Shown here: piece after piece, positions 57,778 to 64,000 of the stretch
Layout: every line of letters starts with the position of its first letter
How positions within the stretch are numbered: position 1 is the first letter of the stretch
NCBI GenBank assembly: GCA_963772225.1
Contig: CAVYWD010000003.1
Coordinates: forward strand, 744,001-808,000
Reading direction: 5' to 3'
DNA from: CAVYWD01 sp963772225
Lineage (GTDB): Bacteria; Myxococcota; Myxococcia; Myxococcales; UBA5297
DNA length: 64,000 nucleotides
Program-made: the position numbers and the translations under genes
The notes under the pieces: generated by a model
What the model was told of the DNA's origin: nothing
Database searches by the model: none
Seen by the model: only the letters and a program-made list of their open reading frames with translations

Positions 57778-57924
57778 ACGGCGCGCCACCACCTCACGAA
57801 GCGGCTCGCGGGTTCGGCCGCGTGGAAGGGCGAGCGGCGCGATCGGCGGGAGGAGCCGGAGCGCGAGGCCGAGGCCAGCCGGGCGGCGGCAGAGGGGGCG
57901 GAGGCCGGGCAGGTGGCAGCCTGA
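57778..57924 (+). pseudogene. Amidoligase, C-terminal part (after RIT2)
   Basis: The frame continues from GDEFK with TARHHLTKRLAGSAAWKG and a charged tail ending in TGA at 57922-57924. TARxxLxKRLxGxxAW is the usual end of these amidoligases. The fit is exact to the base once the RIT2 insert, including one TTCAAG copy, is removed. Confidence 0.85.
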
Positions 57925-57942
57925 GGTGGCGGGCGGCCTGGG

Positions 57943-57974
57943 CTGGCTGAAGCAGAAGCGGGCCCGGGGCCCGC
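57943..57974 (+). promoter_or_regulatory. GC-rich hairpin leader before the first cyclotransferase gene
   Basis: GGCTGAAGCAG followed by the palindrome GCGGGCCCGGGGCCCGC. A similar element lies at 59226-59258 before the second cyclotransferase gene. It may regulate translation or mark a duplicated leader. Confidence 0.45.
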
Positions 57975-58037
57975 CGGGGAACGATGGATTCGAGCGGGGG
58001 CGCAGCCCCGCGGAAGGAAGGAAGGACGGATAGGAAG

Positions 58038-58490
58038 ATGGCTCGGTTGTCCCTATATTTCGCCTTTGGCAGCAACTTGAGTGCCAAGCAAATGCGCGCG
58101 CGCTGCCCGAGTGCCCGGGCGGCTGCCCGCGCGGTGTTGCCGAACCACGCTCTGATCTTCGGGGGCTTCAGCCGTCGCTGGCAGGGCGCGGTAGCCAGCG
58201 TCGTGCGCTCCCGAGGCGCCGAGGTCGACGGGCTCCTGTACTGGATCTCGAAGGCGGACCTCGCAGCCCTCGACCGCTTCGAGGGCCATCCGCTTGCGTA
58301 CCAGCGGAGGGTGAAGGCGCCGGTGGACGAGCACGGACGCCGTCGGCGCGCGTACGTGTACCTCCAGCCCGAAGAGGACTTCGAACCATGGGCGCCGCAG
58401 CCCGAGTACCTGGGGGTCCTGTGGCGCGCGTACGGCCGCCTGGGCTTTGACAAGAAGCGCTTGGCCCTGGCGGCGGGGCTGCTGCAATGA
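58038..58490 (+). CDS. Gamma-glutamylcyclotransferase-like protein 1
   Basis: This 150-residue protein has the GGCT/AIG2-type start YFAFGSNLSAKQMRARCP, then VDGLLYWISKADLAALDRFE and GHPLAYQRRVKAP. The catalytic Glu in this fold is in the DRFEGHP segment, which is intact. Such enzymes release 5-oxoproline from gamma-glutamyl amides. The gene lies 113 bases after the amidoligase stop, so before the RIT insertions both probably formed one operon. A maker-and-remover pair of gamma-glutamyl amides is the likely logic; the substrate is unknown. Confidence 0.82.
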   Translation: MARLSLYFAFGSNLSAKQMRARCPSARAAARAVLPNHALIFGGFSRRWQGAVASVVRSRGAEVDGLLYWISKADLAALDRFEGHPLAYQRRVKAPVDEHGRRRRAYVYLQPEEDFEPWAPQPEYLGVLWRAYGRLGFDKKRLALAAGLLQ

Positions 58491-58494
58491 GCGG

Positions 58495-58526
58495 GAACGT
58501 GGGCCAACGTGGCTCTCACGGGGGCC
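58495..58526 (+). repeat. Interspersed ~30-bp motif, copy 6
   Basis: GAACGTGGGCCAACGTGGCT continuing CTCACGGGGGCC, beginning 5 bases after the cyclotransferase stop. Confidence 0.65.
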
Positions 58527-58666
58527 ACGTTGCGCGCGGCTGACGTGGTCTCGCGGAGCGTGGCGCCCGGGTACCCGGTTCTTCGGGCAAGCGCGGCTGG
58601 CGCATCCCCTGCGGCCTGCCGTGCCGAGCGTGGCGCGCCACTCCGGCCCTGGCCCTGGATTACGTC

Positions 58667-58808
58667 GGTTCCCTGGTACCTCGAGCGCCTCGAGCGGCAA
58701 AACTCCGACACCTTTTGCGTATTCTGGGTCCAGAAAAACAAGAGAGGGAATCGCAAATTCTCGAGTTGCTTCGTCTTCGAAAAAGAGCGTGAGTGTTTCT
58801 CGCAATGC
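58667..58808 (+). promoter_or_regulatory. Repeated upstream block, copy F
   Basis: GACACCTTTTGCGTATTCTG, then AAATTCTCGAGTTGCTTCG; TTGCTT, 13 bases, GAGCGTGAGTGTTTCTCGCA. GAGCGTG lies about 52 bases before the ATG at 58844. Confidence 0.8.
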
Positions 58809-58843
58809 AAACGAAACACAAACAAAAGCGGGAGAAGTCCACA

Positions 58844-59209
58844 ATGACGCAAGCGAAGATGGAGAACCAGACGAACCAGCCGGGATGGAGTGAAAACGGC
58901 GACCTGCGAATTCTCGAGTATCGGATGGAACTGAGCCGCACGGGGATGCTCGATGCCTGCCGGCTCGCGGTGGAGTGCCTCGAGCGCTTCGCGGCCCAGG
59001 CGCGCCGGGAGTTCGAGCGCTGGTCCGAGCTCAATCCGACCCAACTGGCGGACCTCCCGGGCAAGGTGCTCGCGGCGAGCGTGTGGGGAGCAGCGAACGC
59101 CGCTTCCGAGCTGAGCCGCGCGGCGCAGGAGGGGGCCGCTTACATGCACGCCCTCGGCAATCTCGAGGCGAGGAGGGCAGAGGCGCTGCGGGCGCGGGCG
59201 GCGAGCTGA
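58844..59209 (+). CDS. Helical small protein, unknown
   Basis: This 121-residue protein has an ATG at 58844 with GGGAGAA upstream. It is helical throughout (GMLDACRLAVECLERFAAQA, VWGAANAASELSRAAQEGAA). No family is recognised; the style recalls phasin-like proteins, but this is only compositional. It carries its own upstream block (copy F) and is followed by the second cyclotransferase gene. Confidence 0.65.
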   Translation: MTQAKMENQTNQPGWSENGDLRILEYRMELSRTGMLDACRLAVECLERFAAQARREFERWSELNPTQLADLPGKVLAASVWGAANAASELSRAAQEGAAYMHALGNLEARRAEALRARAAS

Positions 59210-59225
59210 GATAGGGACGCCCGAG

Positions 59226-59258
59226 GCCGGCTGAAGCAGCGGCCGGCCCCGGGCCCGC
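59226..59258 (+). promoter_or_regulatory. GC-rich hairpin leader before the second cyclotransferase gene
   Basis: GCCGGCTGAAGCAGCGGCC followed by GGCCCCGGGCCCGC; resembles the element at 57943-57974. Confidence 0.4.
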
Positions 59259-59363
59259 TCCGGGCGCGCGGGCGCATGGCGATGGCAGGCGGCGAGCCGC
59301 GTACGCGAGGGACGGACTGACGAATCGAGCTGGGCTTTGGCCCATAAAGGAAGGATCGCGAAG

Positions 59364-59888
59364 ATGGGTACAGAAGGTCGTGGCCGAGGCAGCGGGACAG
59401 GCGCAAAGAGCGCGAACGCGGGCAAACGTGGCGCTCACGGGGGCAACCCGCGCGGCGGGCGCCGCCGGGCCCAGGGCGCGCCGGGTACCCGGGGCCAGAC
59501 GGGGGCGACCTTGGCATTCGTGTACGGCTCGCTCCTCAAAGGGCTCGAAAACCATCGGCTCCTCGACGTACCCGGGGCGCGGCTCGTCGCGGCCGGTGTG
59601 TGGACGGAGCCCGGGTACGAGCTGCGCGACCTCGGCGCGTACCCGGGCATGGCCCGCGGCGGAGCGGGAGCGGTCATCGGCGAGGTGTACGAGGTCGACG
59701 AGGCCACCCTCGCAGCGCTCGACCACCTCGAAGGACACCCGCGCTTCTACACGCGGTCGAGCATCGCGCTCCGCGGCTTCGAGCCCGGCGCGCCGGTTGA
59801 GGCATACCTGCTCGGTTCGGAGAAGGTCATTGGCACGCCGCTCGTCCTTTCGGGCGACTGGAGGGCGCACTTCCGGGCCCGGGGGTGA
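59364..59888 (+). CDS. Gamma-glutamylcyclotransferase-like protein 2
   Basis: The core from about residue 50 is a GGCT/AIG2 domain: LAFVYGSLLKGLENHRLLD, RDLGAYPGMARGG, VIGEVYEVDEATLAALDHLE, GHPRFYTR. The Glu of HLEGHP is kept. As annotated from ATG 59364 the protein has 174 residues. Its first 45 are Gly/Arg-rich, and the DNA there contains a copy of the interspersed motif, so translation may start later (TTG near 59512). It belongs to a second operon with the small gene before it. Confidence 0.75.
   Translation: MGTEGRGRGSGTGAKSANAGKRGAHGGNPRGGRRRAQGAPGTRGQTGATLAFVYGSLLKGLENHRLLDVPGARLVAAGVWTEPGYELRDLGAYPGMARGGAGAVIGEVYEVDEATLAALDHLEGHPRFYTRSSIALRGFEPGAPVEAYLLGSEKVIGTPLVLSGDWRAHFRARG
59414..59446 (+). 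repeat. Interspersed ~30-bp motif, copy 7
   Basis: GAACGCGGGCAAACGTGGCG continuing CTCACGGGGGCAA; inside the presumed 5' end of the second cyclotransferase gene. Confidence 0.65.
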
Positions 59889-59966
59889 GCTGGGTAACCC
59901 GGAGCGCGAGCCGGGAATGGGAGCCGGGAGCAGCCGGCGCCGCAGTCTCGCGCGAAAGCGCGTTGT

Positions 59967-60101
59967 AACCCATCGAGGTGCGAGGCCGGTAAGCGCGCGA
60001 TACGTTGTGCGTATTCCAGGGCGAGAAGAGCGAGAGCAAAAAGGGTCAATTCTCGAGTTGCTACGTTTTCGGAAAGGAGCGGTAGTGCTTCTCGCGACGG
60101 G
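59967..60101 (+). promoter_or_regulatory. Repeated upstream block, copy G
   Basis: AACCCATCGAGG, then TTGTGCGTATTCCAGG, then ATTCTCGAGTTGCTACG; TTGCTA, 13 bases, GAGCGGTAGTGCTTCTCGCG. ATG 60135 lies about 51 bases further. Confidence 0.8.
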
Positions 60102-60134
60102 CACGGTGCCCCAAGCAAGCGGGAGGAGCACACA

Positions 60135-60458
60135 ATGGAAACGGAAATGATGACGACCCGGGTCGTGACCCGCGAGGAAGTGCGGAGGGCGATGGAAGAG
60201 GCCTTTCGCGCCGGGGCCGCAGCGGCGATGTACGGAACCGGGCCCAGGCGGGAAGTTACCACCGCCATGTTTGCGAAGGCGGTTGCCGCGGCTTCCTCAA
60301 TGGAAAGCGCCGTCGAAACGGTTGCGCGGGCGGAAATGGGAATGGAAGTGTCCAAGGCGCGCAACACCACCCCCATGGAGTTCGAACGGGTTTCGAGCGC
60401 GCGGTTCCGGAGCGCCGTCGAAGCCGCGTATCGCGCCGGGGTCGAATCGATGGTTTGA
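60135..60458 (+). CDS. Small Ala/Met-rich helical protein, unknown
   Basis: This 107-residue protein is helical with two related segments: VRRAMEEAFRAGAAAAMYGT near the start and FRSAVEAAYRAGVESMV at the end, suggesting an internal repeat. A similar (A/L)EEAYKAGF segment ends the protein at 62654-62863. No family is recognised. It follows copy G of the upstream block. Confidence 0.65.
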   Translation: METEMMTTRVVTREEVRRAMEEAFRAGAAAAMYGTGPRREVTTAMFAKAVAAASSMESAVETVARAEMGMEVSKARNTTPMEFERVSSARFRSAVEAAYRAGVESMV

Positions 60459-60641
60459 GGTGAGGGCGCCGGGGCGCGCCAAAATTGCGGAAAAGGGAGG
60501 CCCCGGGGCTGCGATGTGCGCCAGCCCCGGGGCGCTGCTCGCTCTGGCCCGCCCTCCGCTTGCCGGGTGCAATCCCGTCAGGGCCAGGAATCTGCGGAGC
60601 CCGCGGTCCCGCGGAGGTATTTCGTGCGAAGGGCGCCTGCA

Positions 60642-60771
60642 GGCCATCGAGGCACACGGTAAGCGCGCGATGCGTCGTGCCTATTTCGGAATTCGAGAGA
60701 AAAGAGCAGAAATCGCCATCTCTCGACTTGCTACGGTTTTGCGAAAGAGCGGTAGTGCTTCTCGCGACGGG
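60642..60771 (+). promoter_or_regulatory. Repeated upstream block, copy H
   Basis: GCCATCGAGG, CGTGCCTATTTCGGA, then CATCTCTCGACTTGCTACG; TTGCTA, 13 bases, GAGCGGTAGTGCTTCTCGCG. ATG 60807 lies 53 bases after the last box. Confidence 0.75.
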
Positions 60772-60806
60772 CGCACAGCCCACAACGAAATACACGGAGG
60801 AGACGG

Positions 60807-60974
60807 ATGCAAACCTACGGCAAGAGGAAGACCCGGGTCCCTGGCCGCTGCTCCGCTCATGAGCACGTCGGCGGGCGCCGCGGCACTTGCGTCGACTGCC
60901 ACCCCGACACGAAGGGCGGGCGGGCCAAGGCCCGCGCCGAAGGCAAGGCGGAGGCGGCGGAAGCGCGCGAGTAG
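60807..60974 (+). CDS. 55-residue Cys/His protein, candidate zinc-binding
   Basis: This short gene starts with MQTYGKRKTRVPGRCSAHEH, then GGRRGTCVDCHPDTKGGR and a charged Ala/Glu/Lys tail. The C-x2-H-x-H and C-x2-C-H groups make a zinc-binding knuckle likely. The ATG at 60807 has GGAGGAGA upstream and sits at the standard distance from block H. The block position argues that it is real despite its size. Confidence 0.65.
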   Translation: MQTYGKRKTRVPGRCSAHEHVGGRRGTCVDCHPDTKGGRAKARAEGKAEAAEARE

Positions 60975-61311
60975 CGCGGCTTCATCGCCGCGGGCGCCTC
61001 AGGCGCCGCTGGCGGCGACACGCGCGCGGAACACCTCCAGCCCGGGTCGGGATTCGGAGGACGGCGCCGCAGCCGGGAAGCCCGGGCTTCATTTGGCCCG
61101 TGGGCGGCCGCCGGGGCTTCGACGAGGAGGTCTTGGGCCCTGGGGGCGGGGGCAGCAATGGACGCGCGCGCGGGCCGACGTGGCGCTCACGTGGGAAATG
61201 TGGCTTCGATGGCGATGGAGAGGCCTGGTAGGGTCTGCGCCCAATCTTGCCGCCCCGCCCTCCGGCGCCCGGCTCCTGGCTGGCAGCCCAGGACGAGCGC
61301 GACCGGAGCAG
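60975..61311. other. No convincing gene
   Basis: High-GC stretch containing copy 8 of the interspersed motif (61165-61196). Open frames lack protein character. Confidence 0.4.
61165..61196 (+). repeat. Interspersed ~30-bp motif, copy 8
   Basis: GCGCGCGGGCCGACGTGGCG continuing CTCACGTGGGAA. Confidence 0.65.
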
Positions 61312-61377
61312 TTGAACGCCGCCGCCGCGCGGAGCAAAGTAAGGCCCGTCTCCATTTCCACCTCGAAGGTCTCCATC

Positions 61378-61767
61378 GTGAAGGAATCCCGCACCCCCAT
61401 CGTTACCGTGGTCCCTCGGCTGCCGCAGGGCCATCAGGCTCGCTCCGCTTGGCCCGGGGCGCGCGTGGTCGCTCCGAGGCCGTCTGGCGCAGCGAAGCCT
61501 CAGCGGTCGACGAACCGGTCGAGCCGGGACGAGCGCGAGCGCCTTGCCGCCCGCGGGGCGCCTCACGCCGAGGCGATCCGGCAGCTCCTGGAGAAGCTGA
61601 GCGCGACGAACGGCGGCGTCTGGCCGCGCCATGTCCATGTGGCGGTGGCCGAAGCCCTCGGGCTGCCTCGCGCGGTCGTGCACGCTTTCCTGAGCGGTCT
61701 TCGCGAGGAGGAGTGCCGCCGCACGACGCGGAATCAACCCGCCCAAAGAAGGGAACGGCGCCGCTGA
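61378..61767 (+). CDS. Possible gene for a basic protein with a helical C-terminus
   Basis: From the GTG at 61378 the frame reads ESRTPIVTVVPRLPQGHQ, a basic low-complexity linker, then a convincing domain HAEAIRQLLEKLSATNGGVW and HVHVAVAEALGLPRAVVHAF ending REEECRR. Codon use fits the region, and the last 70 residues look like a small winged or helical DNA-binding domain. The start is unsure: no good ribosome site, and the same frame is open further upstream (TTG at 61312). Confidence 0.4.
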   Translation: MKESRTPIVTVVPRLPQGHQARSAWPGARVVAPRPSGAAKPQRSTNRSSRDERERLAARGAPHAEAIRQLLEKLSATNGGVWPRHVHVAVAEALGLPRAVVHAFLSGLREEECRRTTRNQPAQRRERRR

Positions 61768-61818
61768 GGTCGGCGGTTCAAGCGTGAGCCGCGCCGTCGG
61801 TGGCGCGGCAGCGTGCGC

Positions 61819-61851
61819 GAACACGGGCCGACGTGGAGCTCACGCGGGCAA
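61819..61851 (+). repeat. Interspersed ~30-bp motif, copy 9
   Basis: GAACACGGGCCGACGTGGAG continuing CTCACGCGGGCAA, about 50 bases after the preceding gene. Confidence 0.65.
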
Positions 61852-62027
61852 GCGACGCGCGGCCGGGTACAGGGGAGGCCTGGTATCCGGGCGCCGGAGC
61901 TGGCTCTGACCGGACGCGAAGGAGGAAGGCTCGACGAACGGAAAACCGTGGCCCGAGCACCCGATGATGCGCGGGCCGCGGTTTCGTCCAACACGCAGGC
62001 CTACGGCCCGTGTCGTTACGCCTCCTT

Positions 62028-62426
62028 CTACCTGGAAGTCGCCAGTACCGATGCGACGATCTCGAGAGCGCCTATCGCGACGCTTTCCTGGGCGCTTTCC
62101 GAACCCTCGAGCTGGAGCTCGAGAGTCTGGGCCCGGCCGTTGCGCAGTTCGACCGCGTTGCCGGTAGAGACAGGCGCCTTCACCACCCACTCGCTGTCTC
62201 CACACGCGCCCAGAGCCAGCTCAAGCTCGGCAGCTACGCGCAGGCCAACGGCATTGATGTAGCGCTGCGCTTCAACGGCATCGAAGGTCCCCGGTACCGA
62301 GATGTCGAGGGTAATCGTGGGCAGGGGATCGTTGTATTCGCTCATTTGTATGTCCATGGTGGCCTTGACGAACGCCACGGACGCCTTCGGGTTCGCCGAT
62401 TGTGTCGCCGCGGAATCTGCGGTCAT
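62028..62426 (-). CDS. Unknown 132-residue protein with a beta-rich core
   Basis: The ATG at 62426 has TGGAGG upstream. The middle has strands and helices (PTITLDISVPGTFDAVEAQ, RYINAVGLRVAAELELALGA) and the end is Glu/Ala-rich. No family is recognised. It is divergent from the gene at 62654. Confidence 0.6.
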   Translation of the reverse strand: MTADSAATQSANPKASVAFVKATMDIQMSEYNDPLPTITLDISVPGTFDAVEAQRYINAVGLRVAAELELALGACGDSEWVVKAPVSTGNAVELRNGRAQTLELQLEGSESAQESVAIGALEIVASVLATSR

Positions 62427-62574
62427 GCGTGCCTCCAGGTGCTCGGTTGTGGATTCGCCGGCTGCGGGCTTGCTCCGTGCCGGGCCGGACGCAGTCAGGC
62501 TCCGCCTTGGCGAACAGGCAAGCCGAAAAGCGCAAAGAACCGACATTCGATCGCGCCGCATTCTGCTCCATAAA

Positions 62575-62615
62575 ACTTGCTATCAGCGCCGACCGGAGCG
62601 TGTATGGTCATCGCG
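62575..62615 (+). promoter_or_regulatory. Repeated upstream block, partial copy I
   Basis: ACTTGCTA, 13 bases and GAGCGTG match the second part of the upstream block with the same spacing. The ATG at 62654 is 51 bases after GAGCGTG, again as in the other copies. The first part (TTGTGCGTATTCT) is not recognisable. Confidence 0.55.
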
Positions 62616-62653
62616 ATTGGGCATGGTGCCGGCGCGAGAATGCGAGGGTGGAA

Positions 62654-62863
62654 ATGAACGACGCGAACACGAATACGCAGGCCTTGCAGACCGGGGACAT
62701 CACGAAGGTCCTCGAGGAGATTGCGCGCAAGAAGCTGCGCCTCGGTACGCTCGCGGAGCGCAAGAGCGACCGCCTCGATTTCCACGAGCATGCGGTGTGG
62801 CAAATCCGCGACGCGCTCGAGGAGGCCTACAAGGCGGGCTTCGCGGCCGCGAGCCGGCGCTGA
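62654..62863 (+). CDS. Small helical protein, unknown
   Basis: This 69-residue protein contains TKVLEEIARKKLRLGTLAER and IRDALEEAYKAGFAAASRR. The last segment resembles the repeated segment of the 60135-60458 protein. GGGTGG precedes the start. It carries the partial upstream block I, which supports it as one of the set. Confidence 0.6.
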   Translation: MNDANTNTQALQTGDITKVLEEIARKKLRLGTLAERKSDRLDFHEHAVWQIRDALEEAYKAGFAAASRR

Positions 62864-63013
62864 GGGAGTGGGCCGGGGCCTCGGGCGCGAGGGATGCGCT
62901 CAAGGCCCTTTCCTCGGGACGCGGATTCAAAGCGAGGAGTTGCGTTGAGAGCGGATTCGAGGGTGTATGTCAGTTGTGTGCAACAGAAGCCGGGATTCCA
63001 GGAGGGCACACGA

Positions 63014-63487
63014 GTGAAAGCCGGAGGCAAGAAGGCACCGCGGCCGATGAGCCGCGTTCACCACGTCGATGGTGACGGGCATCCGGTCGACGAGGCGATA
63101 GAGCGGAGGCTGCCGCAGCGCGCCCTGCGTCACCGGGTTGACCGGGCCACGGCGCGCCTCGAGGCCGCCTTGGGCAAGCGTCGCGAGGTGTGGCTCGAGC
63201 TCGAGGAGCCGCTCAACGAGCTCTACGACCACCGCCAGGCCGCCTACTTCGACTTGGGATTCGAGCACGGGTTTGCCGCCGGTCGTCGCGATGCCCGGAC
63301 GAAAGCGCCCCGGGTGCGCGAGCTCGCCGAGCAAGTGAGAGATGTTGCGATCCAGCGGTCGGCGTCGCGGGAGGAGGCCTTGGCCGCCCTGCTCGAGGCC
63401 GCAACGTCGCTGGCGATTGGCGGGAAGCCCGGGGGAAGCGCGGTCCGCAGAACGCGGGTGAGTTCAGGACGGCGACCGCCGAGGTAG
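63014..63487 (+). CDS. Unknown helical protein
   Basis: The GTG at 63014 has a strong AGGAGGG upstream; an ATG at 63047 is possible. The 157 residues are helical (RATARLEAALGKRREVWLEL, NELYDHRQAAYFDLGFEHGF) with a basic end. FDLGFEHGFAAGRRDA resembles the AYKAGFAAA ends of the small proteins upstream. No family is recognised. No upstream block of the A-I type is seen. Confidence 0.6.
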   Translation: MKAGGKKAPRPMSRVHHVDGDGHPVDEAIERRLPQRALRHRVDRATARLEAALGKRREVWLELEEPLNELYDHRQAAYFDLGFEHGFAAGRRDARTKAPRVRELAEQVRDVAIQRSASREEALAALLEAATSLAIGGKPGGSAVRRTRVSSGRRPPR

Positions 63488-63597
63488 ATGATGGAGCGGC
63501 CGGAAGAGCCCGCGGCTCCCGGGTACCCCGCGCCGGTTCAAGGGGGCGGGGCGAGGCGCCACCACACGAGGCGCAGGACGTCGTGGACGGGGCCTGG

Positions 63598-63819
63598 CTA
63601 CACGCCCTCGAGCAGCTCCGACAAGCTGACCTTGAAGCACTCGGCGAGGCGGGCGAGGGTGCTCATGTGCGGGTCGAGGTCGCCGCGTTCGATCTTCTGG
63701 TAGTGCGACAGAGAGAAGTCGAAGCGGCGGACCATGTCGAGCTGCGACAGCCGCCGCTTCTGGCGCAGATCGCGGCAGCGCTTCCCCAGCCTGGAGTTTC
63801 TTCTCTCGTTCGCGGTCAT
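63598..63819 (-). CDS. XRE-type transcriptional regulator
   Basis: This 73-residue protein is a single helix-turn-helix domain: LRQKRRLSQLDMVRRFDFSL, HYQKIERGDLDPHMSTLARL and AECFKVSLSELLEGV, a complete XRE/Cro layout. It faces two palindromes and a plus-strand gene, so it probably represses itself and its neighbour. Confidence 0.85.
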   Translation of the reverse strand: MTANERRNSRLGKRCRDLRQKRRLSQLDMVRRFDFSLSHYQKIERGDLDPHMSTLARLAECFKVSLSELLEGV

Positions 63820-63854
63820 CGGCGTCTGTCGTCAGGGTTGGCTGATGACCGTCA

Positions 63855-63871
63855 GGGTAGGTAACCTACCC
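63855..63871. promoter_or_regulatory. Palindrome, candidate operator
   Basis: GGGTAGGT, A, ACCTACCC: arms of eight bases, perfect. It lies about 36 bases from the regulator start. Confidence 0.6.
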
Positions 63872-63881
63872 TTGGCGATAA

Positions 63882-63899
63882 TACGTCAGCCTTGACGTA
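63882..63899. promoter_or_regulatory. Second palindrome, candidate operator
   Basis: TACGTCA, GCCT, TGACGTA: arms of seven bases, perfect, 10 bases from the first palindrome. A different sequence, so it may be recognised by another protein. Confidence 0.55.
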
Positions 63900-63955
63900 G
63901 GGGAGCCGGAGGGGCAGAAGAAGACCGCGTTGACTCGAACTACGGGAGGGAGGCC

Positions 63956-64000
63956 ATGGAGCACGACAAGGGAGCAGCATCTTCGGGACATGGACCAGGT
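63956..64000 (+). CDS. Start of a gene cut by the window end
   Basis: The ATG at 63956 has GGGAGGGAGG upstream. Only 15 codons are visible. The palindromes upstream suggest control by the XRE regulator. Confidence 0.4.
   Translation, partial: MEHDKGAASSGHGPG

Noticed and set aside
61089..61400. Minus-strand frame starting MGVRDSFTMETFEVEMETG
   Set aside because: Only the first 25 residues look protein-like and they overlap a better plus-strand frame; the rest is Arg/Pro-rich.

Overview
The window is high-GC bacterial DNA with the gene repertoire of a myxobacterium-like organism (Myxococcota or a close deltaproteobacterial relative). The evidence is a Ser/Thr kinase fused to a STAND-type ATPase, cysteine-rich DUF4215-repeat lipoproteins, PQQ-type and YWTN-type propeller lipoproteins, PEGA/TPR-like secreted proteins and a FHA-sigma54 regulator. 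This is inferred from gene families; no rRNA or tRNA was seen.

Layout. (1) 1-5.5 kb: a small zinc-ribbon protein, then an IS21-type transposition unit (zinc-finger protein, ParB-like protein, istA with a +1 frameshift, istB, small coupled protein). (2) 5.5-14.4 kb, minus strand: a FHA-sigma54 activator and an operon headed by a VgrG N-terminal half fused to LysM and peptidoglycan-binding domains. The operon continues with a deaminase-like protein, a large membrane-spanning effector with a toxin-like tail, and small candidate immunity genes. (3) 14.5-22.4 kb, minus strand: a tight operon of kinase-STAND, PEGA/TPR-like protein, DUF4215-repeat lipoprotein and propeller lipoprotein. (4) 22.9-40.2 kb: a type VI secretion accessory cluster. 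It holds a pentapeptide-repeat protein, two divergent TssF baseplate genes, a VgrG split over two genes with an effector and a lipoprotein between them, DUF6484-type, TIGR02270-type, DUF2169 and ketosynthase-like proteins, a PAAR-like protein, an AHH nuclease toxin with an Imm11-type partner, and a decayed second PAAR. (5) 40.2-44.7 kb: a propeller lipoprotein, an IS4-type element with a clean 10-bp target duplication, and another PEGA-like secreted protein. (6) 45-64 kb: an unusual accessory region of small, mostly unknown genes.

Region 6 is the most novel part. At least nine genes are each preceded by a copy of the same upstream block (TTGCTA, 13 bases, GAGCGTG, then about 50-65 bases to the start codon in most copies). 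A separate ~30-bp motif is scattered around the gene ends. The region encodes an amidoligase and two gamma-glutamylcyclotransferase-like proteins, which suggests a peptide-tagging or gamma-glutamyl metabolism module with several small unknown partners. The amidoligase gene is cut into three pieces by two different recombinase-in-trio (RIT) elements. Removing both restores one continuous 311-codon frame. At one end each RIT carries a ~34-nt palindrome that shares a core and contains an inverted copy of the target bases.

Five genes show a single +1 frameshift, mostly at a short homopolymer. These may be sequencing indels rather than true decay and should be read with that in mind.
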